Shown: positions 1-7,392, counted from the stretch's first letter. The stretch: DNA of 7,509 nucleotides from Fidelibacterota bacterium (GCA_002715035.1 PAXB01000053.1:1-7509), one strand, 5' to 3'. Program-made: numbers and translations. The notes: generated from the sequence alone by a model not told the origin.

Positions 1-1
1 A

Positions 2-1339
2 GGGCGAACCAAAGACCTTATTAAACGAAAAAAGCTGAAACTCAATAACATTTCTCGGGTCGTACTGGATGAAGCAGATGAAATGCTTACCATGGGATTT
101 AAAGAAGATCTTGAAGACATTCTGGCCACGACTCCCCAAGAGAAACAGACACTTCTATTTTCCGCCACCATGTCTAAAAATATTATTTCAATTACGAAAA
201 AATATATGAGTGATCCTTTAGAAGTTTCTGCAGGGAAGGCGAATTTAGGCGCTGAAAATGTGGAGCATATTTACTATATGGTTCAGGCCAAAGATCGATA
301 TGAAGTACTCAAACGCATTGCGGATATTAATCCAACTATTTACGGTATTGTTTTTTGCCGAACGCGCCGGGAAACCAAAGAAGTTGCTAATAAACTCATG
401 CATGATGGATATAACGCCGATGCAATTCATGGTGAATTATCCCAAGGACAACGGGACGAAGTTATGGGGAAATTCCGGAAACGTCAGTTGCAAATTTTAG
501 TCGCCACAGATGTGGCCGCCCGGGGATTGGATGTGAATGACCTCACGCATATTATCAATTATAATTTACCAGATGATTCTGAAATTTATACCCATCGAAG
601 CGGTCGAACGGGACGTGCCGGGAAAAGCGGTGTTTCTATTGCAATTATTCATACTCGAGAGATTAGAAGGCTTAATGAGATTGAACGGATTTCAGGCATA
701 TCCTTTTCAAAGGCATTGGTTCCCAATGGAATCGATATCTGTCAAACCCGCCTCTATACCCTTATTGATAAAATTAAAAAAGTGGAAGTAGATGTTAAAC
801 AGATCGGCCCTTTTTTGCCGGAAATTTATGAAAAACTCTCATCCCTCGATCGGGAAGAATTGATCCAACATTTTGTATCCACCGAATTCAATCGATACTT
901 ATCCTACTATAAGAATGCCAGGGATATCAATATCTCAGGCAAACATGGGGATAGCAGAAGTGGTAAAAGAGGTAAAAGGGCTAAGGGACAAAGCGCAACC
1001 GGGCCATTTACAAATTTTTACATCAATGTGGGTTATATAAGCAAATTGAATCCCGGTCGACTGATTGGGTTGATTAATGAAAGTTTAGGATCGTCCAATG
1101 CTGAAATTGGTCAAATTGACATCAAAAAAACATTTTCCTTTTTTGAAATAGAAAAGGCCAAAGAAGCTCAATTGATGAAAGGCATTCAGGGTAAGGAATT
1201 TGAAGGTAGACCCATCGCGCTTGAGATTTCACAGGAAAAGCCCGAAAGAAAAGCCCATTCAAAAGATAGGTCTTTTAATAGAAAAAGAGGAAAACGTAAA
1301 GGAAGTGATGGCCGGAGAAAAAGGCGAAGGCGAAAATAA
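2..1339 (+). CDS. deaD: DEAD-box RNA helicase, DeaD/CsdA type (5' end cut by window edge)
   Basis: ATP-dependent RNA helicase of the cytoplasm; relatives unwind structured RNA in ribosome assembly, mRNA turnover and cold growth. The frame is open from base 2, so the gene begins outside the window. The ATG at base 83 lies inside the DEAD box and is not the real start. About 445 residues are visible. They begin at GR, probably the end of the TPGR motif Ib, so the Q motif and the Walker A loop are missing. Seen in order: motif II VLDEADEM (bases 62-85), motif III SAT in LLFSATMS, motif V VATDVAARGLDV (about 500-535), motif VI HRSGRTGRAG (about 593-622). A basic linker then leads to a DbpA-type RNA-binding domain (about 1007-1230, FYINVG...GRPIALEIS) and a very basic tail of about 35 residues rich in Lys and Arg. 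The RNA-binding domain plus basic tail separates it from RhlE/RhlB types. DbpA is the main alternative, but the long linker and tail fit DeaD/CsdA better. Confidence 0.93.
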   Translation, partial: GRTKDLIKRKKLKLNNISRVVLDEADEMLTMGFKEDLEDILATTPQEKQTLLFSATMSKNIISITKKYMSDPLEVSAGKANLGAENVEHIYYMVQAKDRYEVLKRIADINPTIYGIVFCRTRRETKEVANKLMHDGYNADAIHGELSQGQRDEVMGKFRKRQLQILVATDVAARGLDVNDLTHIINYNLPDDSEIYTHRSGRTGRAGKSGVSIAIIHTREIRRLNEIERISGISFSKALVPNGIDICQTRLYTLIDKIKKVEVDVKQIGPFLPEIYEKLSSLDREELIQHFVSTEFNRYLSYYKNARDINISGKHGDSRSGKRGKRAKGQSATGPFTNFYINVGYISKLNPGRLIGLINESLGSSNAEIGQIDIKKTFSFFEIEKAKEAQLMKGIQGKEFEGRPIALEISQEKPERKAHSKDRSFNRKRGKRKGSDGRRKRRRRK

Positions 1340-1341
1340 AG

Positions 1342-1363
1342 AATTAAAAGAACACCTTTAATT
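1342..1363. terminator. Weak hairpin between convergent genes, possible bidirectional terminator
   Basis: The arms AATTAAAAG (1342-1350) and CTTTAATT (1356-1363) pair over eight base pairs with one bulged A, around a five-base loop. It sits between the helicase stop and the kinase stop, and its right arm includes the kinase stop codon. The stem is almost all A-T and no clean T-tract follows on either strand, so termination here is only a guess from position and symmetry. Confidence 0.25.
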
Positions 1364-2407
1364 TATAATTGTCCCCTCGTCCGCTCGCACGATATAGGAT
1401 TTTCCTCCCACTTTTTCAATAGCTTCAGCAATTCCTACTGAATTGTTGGGTGCGTAGGCAAACATACACCCACCACCACCGGAACCATTGATTTTACCAC
1501 CCAATGCTCCTGCATCGAAAGCCGCATCTAACATGGATTCAATCTTTGGTGTACTTACTTTTAACACATCACATAATACCGCATGGTGTTCCGTAAAAAG
1601 TGACCCAATTAATTTATGGTTTGGCTCATCTTTCTCCAATTCCCCTAATCCCTCATAGAGCAAGTCCCTGTTTTTAAGGGTACCTTTAACGAGTTCAATT
1701 TCATCTTCTTCCAAATCTGAATATTCAGCTTGATCCTTTAATGCGTGAATTGTTGAATCTGGGTTTTTGTGCTTTAATTTTTGAATGAGTTTAATTCGAG
1801 AATCCCGACAACGACTTAAAATGCCCATGGTATCTTTAGGCTCGCAAGAATCCCCCAAAACAAAGGCGCCCAAATTCGGATTCAATGTTTGAATAGACAG
1901 GGTTGGTTCCGATTCCAAATAGATGATATTCCCCACGGCAACAGAATATTGGTCCATCATTCCCCCCGGTTCATTGAATTCAGTCACTTCTGCTTTATAG
2001 GCCAATTCACCAATCTTTTGTTGATCCCAAACTACAGGTTCATCGGCCATTCGAGATAAAAAATGGATCCAGCTCACCATGATGGCAGACGAGCTACTGG
2101 TACCGGCACGGATGGGAATTTCACTAGTGATTTCACATTCAAATCCAGATGAAAAAGTGAGCCCCTCCATTTGGCAAACATTTATGCCACTCTTGAAATA
2201 ATCTCGTGGTTTGGAGTAAATCAGATCATCCAATGAAAAATATTCTGTTACTCCTAAATCCGGTTTATGGATGACAACTTTTCTATCTTTCCGTTTTTTG
2301 CCATCAATTTTGGCACGCAAAGAAATGGCCATGGCTATTACAGGAAGTCCTAGATAATCCTGATGCTCACCAAAAAGACAAATACGCCCGGGAGTGCTTA
2401 CTTGCAT
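1358..2407 (-). CDS. GHMP kinase of the galactokinase family, probable sugar 1-kinase
   Basis: Predicted cytoplasmic ATP-dependent kinase phosphorylating a hexose or related sugar at C1. It has 349 residues, a little shorter than typical galactokinases (about 380-400). Three family motifs are visible. Motif 1 is PGRICLFGEHQDY (residues 6-18), with the sugar-binding Arg8, Glu14, His15 and Asp17 in galactokinase order. Motif 2 is the phosphate-binding loop RAGTSSSSA (100-108). Motif 3 is GKINGSGGGGC (304-314). GGMMDQ (148-153) supplies the likely catalytic Asp152, and the segment EHHAVLCDVLKVS matches the galactokinase pattern before motif 3. The usual Asn of GRxN is Cys here, so the substrate may not be galactose; GalNAc, galacturonate or arabinose kinases are alternatives. 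A stop codon lies directly before the ATG, so the start cannot be further upstream. No clear Shine-Dalgarno is seen. It is last in the leftward run, 69 bases after the symporter. Confidence 0.88.
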   Translation of the reverse strand: MQVSTPGRICLFGEHQDYLGLPVIAMAISLRAKIDGKKRKDRKVVIHKPDLGVTEYFSLDDLIYSKPRDYFKSGINVCQMEGLTFSSGFECEITSEIPIRAGTSSSSAIMVSWIHFLSRMADEPVVWDQQKIGELAYKAEVTEFNEPGGMMDQYSVAVGNIIYLESEPTLSIQTLNPNLGAFVLGDSCEPKDTMGILSRCRDSRIKLIQKLKHKNPDSTIHALKDQAEYSDLEEDEIELVKGTLKNRDLLYEGLGELEKDEPNHKLIGSLFTEHHAVLCDVLKVSTPKIESMLDAAFDAGALGGKINGSGGGGCMFAYAPNNSVGIAEAIEKVGGKSYIVRADEGTIIN

Positions 2408-2410
2408 TTA

Positions 2411-2476
2411 GTTAGCCAGAGAGAACACAGAGAAAAATTAATAAAAGACTCTGTGCTATCTCCAACTCTCTGGTAA
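2411..2476. repeat. Intergenic imperfect palindrome (possible dispersed repeat)
   Basis: This element fills almost all of the 69-base gap between symporter and kinase. The outer stem pairs CCAGAGAG (2416-2423) with CTCTCTGG (2466-2473), perfect over eight bases and extendable by TTA/TAA across one bulged G. The inner stem pairs CACAGAG (2426-2432) with CTCTGTG (2449-2455), perfect over seven. The loop is 16 bases and A/T-rich, and the two stems are separated by 2 and 10 unpaired bases. In the mRNA the structure begins at the symporter stop and ends a few bases before the kinase ATG, so it could affect kinase translation or mRNA stability. From memory, CACAGAG/CTCTGTG-type palindromes occur as dispersed intergenic repeats in many bacteria. 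One copy here cannot prove this is such a repeat. Confidence 0.6.
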
Positions 2477-4210
2477 TCATTTCCAAACTTTAAACAATCC
2501 AATGGATGCAATAATACCCAACCCACAAATCATTAATCCACTATCCGTATGACCATAAATCAATTGCCCTACGCCCAATAAAAATCCATACACGGCGGTA
2601 CAGCCCAACACCATGGAAAGAATACCATTGGGCACCGGCCAGGGTTCCGTGGAAACGCCATCTGAATATTTTGCCCAACCGGGACCACCGGGATTCACTT
2701 TTTTTACAAAATTTCGGAGTGTTTCTTCGTCGTCCGGGGGTGTGAAATACGTGGCTGCGATCCAAACAACCGTTGTGAGCAATGCGCCAATCACAATCTT
2801 TTGCCAACCCTCAAGCGCCGAATTCCCAAAATTGAAATAGCCTGCAATAATGATGGAACTAATCATAGCTACAATTTCTGTATATGCATTAATCCGCCAC
2901 CAAAACCAGCGCAATATGTAAATCATGCCTGTGCCCGCACCGATCATCAGTAAGAGTGTAAATGCCTGTCCGGCACTTGTAAGCAGCAGCCCGAGACCGC
3001 CACCAAGAATAATAGAAACGACCGTAAATAATCGACCCGCTCTAACCAACTGTTTTTCCGTTGCATCCGGACGTATGAATCGATGGTAAAAGTCATTCAC
3101 CAAATAACTGGCGCCGAGATTCAGTTGCGTGGACATGGTACTCATGAATGCGGCAATTAGCGACGCGGCAACCAACCCCAAAAGTCCCGATGGCAATAAT
3201 GTAAGCATGGCGGGATAGGCCACATCATGACCCAATTTATCCGCTGGTAAATTCGGGAACGCTTTTTGAATATCCGATAATTCAGGGAATACAACAAGGG
3301 ATGCTAAGGCAATCAAAATCCAGGGCCAGGGTCGCAATGCATAATGGGCTACATTAAAAAAGAAAGTGGCGCCCACTGCATTCTTTTCATCTTTGGCTGA
3401 AAACATCCGTTGAGCAATATAACCGCCGCCGCCGGGCTCCGCTCCAGGATAATAACTGGCCCACCATTGGACTGCCAGCGGCACTAACAACACGGGTACC
3501 CATGCATTGGGATTGGATAGATCCGGAATGAGAGAGAGTTTATCCACAACATTTGCGTGAGAAATCAGGTTGGATAATCCGCCTATTTCAGGCAAACCTA
3601 AAATATAAAACATTCCCCAAATCGAACCAATCATGGCCAAAGTGAATTGAACAAAATCTGTAATAATAACTGCCTTTAGTCCGCCTAATGTGGAATATGC
3701 CAATGTAATAGAACAAGCAATGGTCAACGTTACCCATCCGGGTAATCCCAACACAATTTCACCAAATTTTACTGCGGCCAAACTCACCGTACCCATAACC
3801 AATACATTAAAGACCAATCCCAGATAAAGGGCGCGGAACCCTCTCAAAAATGCGGCTGGTTTTCCGCTATATCGAAGTTCATAAAATTCTATATCCGTCA
3901 GTACCCCTGAACGCCGCCAAAGGTTTGCATAGACGAAAACGGTCAACATTCCTGTTAACAGAAATGCCCACCAGCCCCAGTTCCCTGAGACTCCATTCTG
4001 GCGAACAAGGTCTGTCACTAAATTGGGTGTATCGGTTGAGAAAGTCGTCGCCACCATACTCACACCCAAAAGCCACCAGGGCATATTCCTACCGGCCAAG
4101 AAGAAGGATTTTGTATCCCTACCCGCCTGCTTCGACGCCCAAATACCCACAACTAATGAAAGGGCGAAATATGCGCCGACTATAGTCCAGTCTAATGTTG
4201 ATAATAGCAT
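2477..4210 (-). CDS. Sodium/solute symporter, SSS family (SGLT-like), substrate unknown
   Basis: Inner-membrane Na+-coupled uptake carrier of 577 residues, within the usual size for 13-14 helix members. The N-terminus has a first hydrophobic helix (about residues 8-25), then the family hallmark SFFLAGRNMPWW (35-46) and the discontinuous first core helix VSMVATTFSTDTP. Many hydrophobic stretches follow. The segment LIAAFMSTMSTQLN aligns with the SGLT core helix whose Ser/Thr residues bind Na+ in known members, so sodium coupling is likely. A short soluble stretch near the C-terminus (PPDDEETLRNFVKKVNPGGPGW) is followed by two more hydrophobic segments. The region where many members have TDQ-type residues before QR reads PGAEPGGGGYIAQRM, typical of a less studied sub-branch. 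The ATG abuts the TAA of the upstream GH109-like gene with no intervening base and no strong Shine-Dalgarno, so translation is probably coupled. A sugar is the likely cargo by context only. Confidence 0.92.
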   Translation of the reverse strand: MLLSTLDWTIVGAYFALSLVVGIWASKQAGRDTKSFFLAGRNMPWWLLGVSMVATTFSTDTPNLVTDLVRQNGVSGNWGWWAFLLTGMLTVFVYANLWRRSGVLTDIEFYELRYSGKPAAFLRGFRALYLGLVFNVLVMGTVSLAAVKFGEIVLGLPGWVTLTIACSITLAYSTLGGLKAVIITDFVQFTLAMIGSIWGMFYILGLPEIGGLSNLISHANVVDKLSLIPDLSNPNAWVPVLLVPLAVQWWASYYPGAEPGGGGYIAQRMFSAKDEKNAVGATFFFNVAHYALRPWPWILIALASLVVFPELSDIQKAFPNLPADKLGHDVAYPAMLTLLPSGLLGLVAASLIAAFMSTMSTQLNLGASYLVNDFYHRFIRPDATEKQLVRAGRLFTVVSIILGGGLGLLLTSAGQAFTLLLMIGAGTGMIYILRWFWWRINAYTEIVAMISSIIIAGYFNFGNSALEGWQKIVIGALLTTVVWIAATYFTPPDDEETLRNFVKKVNPGGPGWAKYSDGVSTEPWPVPNGILSMVLGCTAVYGFLLGVGQLIYGHTDSGLMICGLGIIASIGLFKVWK

Positions 4211-5566
4211 TTAATATGCGTCCGTTAATCCAAAGATAGGCTGATTTATTTTCCACTTACCACGAGTGAAATCCGGAATCTTCACCGAAGTACTATTCAT
4301 TTTAATTGATTTCTCCGATAGCGGCACGATGACACTCATACTCACTGCGTCATACACATCGATTACCGATGTTTGATTATCTTTCAACGCTTCCACAAAT
4401 GCCCGAACGACAAAAAAATCCATACCCCCATGGCCGGCGCCGGTTGCTTGATCTTCAAACCGCTTCCAAAGTGGATGATCATATTTTTCTAAATATGCTT
4501 CATCCGATTCCCAACGATGAGATTCAGGACTCATCCCTTCAATGTAGATAGAATTATTATCCTTCATCCAAAGCCCTTGGGTGCCTTGTACCCGAAAATT
4601 AAGAGAATAAGGACGTGGTGAATTGGTATCATGACTGAGCATGATGGTTTGACCCTTGGCACACTTGATCACAGTGGTCACCACATCACCTAATTTGAAA
4701 TCCACTTTTGCATTGGGATGATCTTCTCCCCCATTATCCACAATGTATTTATGAAGTCCCCGGGATTGGGATGCTGTAGACGTAAGGTGAACCATTCGAT
4801 TTCCCCTGTTAATATCCAGCATGGGACTGACCGGTCCTAAACCATGGGTAGGATATAGGTCTGCATTACGATCGACAGAATGTTGGGTTCGCCATGCCGC
4901 TTCAGAAAAGGCTTTTTCACCAAATTCCACACCGCCACCATAGGCACTTACACCATCATTAAATTTTACATGGCGCAAGTCATGTTGATATCCACCTTGG
5001 CAATGAATCAATTCACCAAACAACCCTTGTCTTACCATATAGAGTACGGCCATAATATCCCGGCGGTAATTTACATTTTCCATAATCATACAGAGTTTGC
5101 CAGTTTTTTCAGATGTATTTACCAAATCCCAACATTGATTCACCGTTAACGCAGCAGGGACTTCTGTTCCCACATGAATGTCATTTTCCATCGCCGCCAT
5201 GGCCATGGGATGATGCCATTCCCAGGGTGTCGCAATATAAACGCCATCCAGATCTTCATTTGCCACCATATTGCGAAAATCTTCGGGACCATCTTTATAA
5301 ATTTTGGGGGCGGGTCTTCTCGACTTCTCAAATACTTTTAACACCCGTTCAATCATGCGGTCATCAATATCACAAATGACGGGTATATCTACATCAGGAC
5401 GGTTAAGCAATAATCGTGTCATGCCCTGGCCCCTAAACCCAGTACCAATAATTCCAATTTGAAGTTTGTTTGATGATGCCCCGAATAATGATGTTGGCAT
5501 TATGCCAGCGGCAGCGCCGACTAAAGCAGTGGTTTTAATAAAATCTCTTCTATCTATTTTTGACAT
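4211..5566 (-). CDS. GH109-like NAD-dependent glycosidase, Gfo/Idh/MocA fold, Tat-exported
   Basis: It has 451 residues. The N-terminus carries a twin-arginine signal (DRRDFIKTTALVG, residues 5-17, then an Ala-rich core), so the folded protein with its cofactor is probably exported. A Rossmann fold follows with GIIGTGFRGQG (38-48) and acidic Asp66. In place of the EKP of ordinary Gfo/Idh/MocA dehydrogenases it has EVPAALT (135-141), as in GH109. Residues matching the GH109 active site, recalled from the Elizabethkingia alpha-N-acetylgalactosaminidase, are present with near-identical spacing: Glu163, Tyr193, His195, Tyr238, His241 (in YQHDLRH and LYPTHGLGPV). GH109 hydrolyses via transient oxidation by bound NAD+. 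Alpha-GalNAc is the founding substrate, but other members differ. The start is the ATG at 5566: GGAG lies six bases upstream, and an alternative TTG at 5578 overlaps that Shine-Dalgarno. A dehydrogenase role remains possible. Confidence 0.85.
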   Translation of the reverse strand: MSKIDRRDFIKTTALVGAAAGIMPTSLFGASSNKLQIGIIGTGFRGQGMTRLLLNRPDVDIPVICDIDDRMIERVLKVFEKSRRPAPKIYKDGPEDFRNMVANEDLDGVYIATPWEWHHPMAMAAMENDIHVGTEVPAALTVNQCWDLVNTSEKTGKLCMIMENVNYRRDIMAVLYMVRQGLFGELIHCQGGYQHDLRHVKFNDGVSAYGGGVEFGEKAFSEAAWRTQHSVDRNADLYPTHGLGPVSPMLDINRGNRMVHLTSTASQSRGLHKYIVDNGGEDHPNAKVDFKLGDVVTTVIKCAKGQTIMLSHDTNSPRPYSLNFRVQGTQGLWMKDNNSIYIEGMSPESHRWESDEAYLEKYDHPLWKRFEDQATGAGHGGMDFFVVRAFVEALKDNQTSVIDVYDAVSMSVIVPLSEKSIKMNSTSVKIPDFTRGKWKINQPIFGLTDAY

Positions 5567-5572
5567 TATTTT

Positions 5573-5576
5573 CTCC
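5573..5576 (-). promoter_or_regulatory. Shine-Dalgarno GGAG deciding the start of the GH109-like gene
   Basis: On the minus strand GGAG is followed by six bases (AAAATA counted after the G) and then ATG at 5566. The longest open frame starts at a TTG (5578) that overlaps this GGAG, which argues that the TTG is part of the ribosome binding site and not a start codon. Confidence 0.7.
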
Positions 5577-5611
5577 AACTCTGTCCCTGTTTAATCTTTC
5601 AATTTAAATAT

Positions 5612-5884
5612 TTAATACATTTTTTCAACAATCAATATTTCATTGATTCGGTTTTTTGTTATAACCAATTCGCTTGTTTCTCTATCCAGCTGAATCAAAT
5701 TATCCGAATGTTTAAATATTTCGTCCACAACAGCATGAGTAGAATATAATCCTCCCAGCCATTTTCTTTTATCACTGATATATAGTAGATCGCCTTCCAT
5801 CCCTTCCAATTCTCTCGCCAAAGCATTCGAAATATCTACCAATAGGAGATTCCCCGTTCCTGTTGTGACTGGATGACGATCCAT
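5612..5884 (-). CDS. Small hypothetical protein, 90 residues
   Basis: I do not recognise this family. The frame encodes 90 residues with no signal peptide, membrane segment or Cys cluster. A Gly/Thr-rich start (PVTTGTGNLLLVD) leads into a helix-like stretch (ISNALARELEGMEG), then alternating hydrophobic residues (DLLYISD, GLYSTHAVVDEI, LIQLDRETSELVITKNRINEILIVEK) that look like beta-strands of a small alpha/beta or barrel domain. Codon use looks normal, with coherent hydrophobic patterning, so I favour a real gene over chance. The frame stays open upstream of the ATG for 19 codons, to a TGA at 5942-5944, but contains no ATG, GTG or TTG there. No Shine-Dalgarno precedes the ATG. It may therefore be translated weakly, by coupling to the M20 gene ending 63 bases before, or be the remaining C-terminal part of a longer gene. 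It lies 45 bases before the GH109-like start. Confidence 0.5.
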   Translation of the reverse strand: MDRHPVTTGTGNLLLVDISNALARELEGMEGDLLYISDKRKWLGGLYSTHAVVDEIFKHSDNLIQLDRETSELVITKNRINEILIVEKMY

Positions 5885-5947
5885 GACTTGAGGTATGGCC
5901 GTGGATTTTTTACTGGCATTTTCGTTAATTGCACTATTACTTCAATT

Positions 5948-7387
5948 TTATTTTCGATAATCCAATGGTGGTCCCCGATCTCCCAGTAGAGAGTAATAAT
6001 TAAATGTAGGCCCTCTTCTCTCAATTAATTCTTTTTGGGCATTTTTCACCGCTTCTGGATTATTGAATAAATCAACAGCAGTGCCGGCAATTGTTTTTGC
6101 AGCATTCATCATACCTTTCACACCTATACTCATCCCACCAGCCGCAACTGCCTGCCACGTATGGGCCGATGTACCGGGCACCCAAGTGGCGGTTCGCAAT
6201 CCTGCTGTAGGTACCATCCAACTCACATCTCCTACATCGGTGGAGCCTTTCCCCTTGGTGAATTTATAGGGCTGAACTTCGCCGGCGGACGATATTTCCT
6301 TATCTGGTGACCGAAGTGTTTTGTAAATCTGCTCCGCAAATGCTCTTTCCTTTTTTGTATATGATACGCCGCCGATAGCCACCAAATTATCATACATGAT
6401 TTTTTGTGCCACATCATTGGCCAATACGGGTCGGTTCCCATGAATGATTTCATATTCAAGTCGTGTACCTGTTCCCAAGGCGGCACCTTCAGCCGTCTTA
6501 ATGACCCTGGCCCATAGATCCTCAAGAATATCTACATTAAAGTCCCGAACGTAATAAAACACTTCTGCAAAATCAGGCACAACATTGGGAGCATTCCCGC
6601 CACGGGTAATCACATAATGAATCCGTGATCCATCAGGAATATGTTCCCGCATGAGGTTCACCATATGGTTCATGGCTTCCACTGCATCTAAAGATGAGCG
6701 CCCTTTTTCCGGGGCGCCGGCAGCATGGGCGGAATAGCCGTGAAATCTAAATTTTGCTGATCGGTTGGCCATGGAGGTGGATGGACTTGCCGTATTCCGA
6801 TCACCCGCATGCCAGTGAAGAACCACATCAACATCGTCAAAAAGTCCGGCGCGGACCATATAAACTTTCCCGGAGCCTCCTTCTTCAGCCGGTGTGCCGT
6901 ATAGTCGGATAGTCCCTTTTTGTCCGGTCTTCTTTAAATAATCTTTTACGGCAATGGCCGCCGCTGTGGATGCTGTACCAAATAAATGATGACCGCAGGC
7001 ATGGCCGGCGCCTTGGTTTTCAATTGGTTGCCTTTGCGTGGCCACTTCTTGGGAAATACCCGGTAGTGCATCAAATTCTGCCAGAATACCGATTACGGGT
7101 TGACCCGATCCATATTCCGCCACAAACGCCGTGGGAATTTTAGCTACACCGGATTTAATACTGAATCCTTCATCGGATAACGTTTTTTTGAGAAGCCCGG
7201 AACTCTTCTCCTCCTGATATCCTACTTCCGCAAAATTCCAAATGGACTTGGCTATTTGTTCATATTCTTTCGTCCGACTCTCGATAGATTTTTGGACGGC
7301 TTTTTTGTTGGTCTGTCCAATGCCAAACTGAGGAACAAAAAATAAAAGGGCCAACCCCAAAGTGACCATACGCTGAGAAATTTTCAA
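5948..7387 (-). CDS. Exported M20-family amidohydrolase, AbgB-like
   Basis: Zinc-type metallopeptidase/amidohydrolase of 479 residues, close to E. coli AbgB (about 480), which helps cleave p-aminobenzoyl-glutamate. Relatives hydrolyse various N-acyl amino acids and small peptides. Metal and catalytic motifs seen: EFDALPG (104-110, Asp106), GHACGHH (128-134), PAEEGGSGK (166-174, Glu168 and Glu169) and HWH (191-193). The lid/dimerisation domain follows (KFRFHGYSAHAAGAPEKGRSSLDAV), and a late His lies in GTSAHTW. Unlike AbgB it begins with a signal peptide (MKISQR, a hydrophobic core to about residue 19, probable cleavage near GIGQ), so it should act in the periplasm or outside. The start is TTG, chosen because AGGAGG lies five bases upstream; the next ATG, six codons in, would lose the positive N-terminus and has no ribosome site. 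It is first in the run. The substrate is unknown and a link to sugar use is not shown. Confidence 0.9.
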   Translation of the reverse strand: MKISQRMVTLGLALLFFVPQFGIGQTNKKAVQKSIESRTKEYEQIAKSIWNFAEVGYQEEKSSGLLKKTLSDEGFSIKSGVAKIPTAFVAEYGSGQPVIGILAEFDALPGISQEVATQRQPIENQGAGHACGHHLFGTASTAAAIAVKDYLKKTGQKGTIRLYGTPAEEGGSGKVYMVRAGLFDDVDVVLHWHAGDRNTASPSTSMANRSAKFRFHGYSAHAAGAPEKGRSSLDAVEAMNHMVNLMREHIPDGSRIHYVITRGGNAPNVVPDFAEVFYYVRDFNVDILEDLWARVIKTAEGAALGTGTRLEYEIIHGNRPVLANDVAQKIMYDNLVAIGGVSYTKKERAFAEQIYKTLRSPDKEISSAGEVQPYKFTKGKGSTDVGDVSWMVPTAGLRTATWVPGTSAHTWQAVAAGGMSIGVKGMMNAAKTIAGTAVDLFNNPEAVKNAQKELIERRGPTFNYYSLLGDRGPPLDYRK

Positions 7388-7392
7388 TTTAA

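Noticed and set aside
1358..2407. Mevalonate kinase assignment for the GHMP protein
   Set aside because: Motif 1 has GEHQDY, with the sugar-binding Asp, and the segment before motif 3 follows the galactokinase pattern; mevalonate kinases typically have GEHAVVYG. No mevalonate pathway gene is nearby.
3850..4185. A 111-codon open frame on the plus strand opposite the symporter
   Set aside because: It is wholly antisense to a well-supported gene, has low-complexity Ser/Pro/Arg-rich content with no domain, and has no ribosome site of note.
2459..5582. Eleven-base direct repeat TCTCCAACTCT at 2459-2469 and 5572-5582
   Set aside because: Several exact 11-base matches are expected by chance in 7.5 kb. 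The second copy is explained by the ribosome binding site of the GH109-like gene.
5836..6024. A 62-codon minus-strand frame bridging the end of the M20 gene and the start of the small protein gene
   Set aside because: It overlaps both neighbours in another frame, has no recognisable composition or domain, and joining it to either neighbour does not restore a known protein.
6232..6525. A 97-codon minus-strand frame inside the M20 gene
   Set aside because: It is a shadow in another frame of a gene whose motifs and length are intact; the composition is Arg/Lys/Pro-rich with no pattern.
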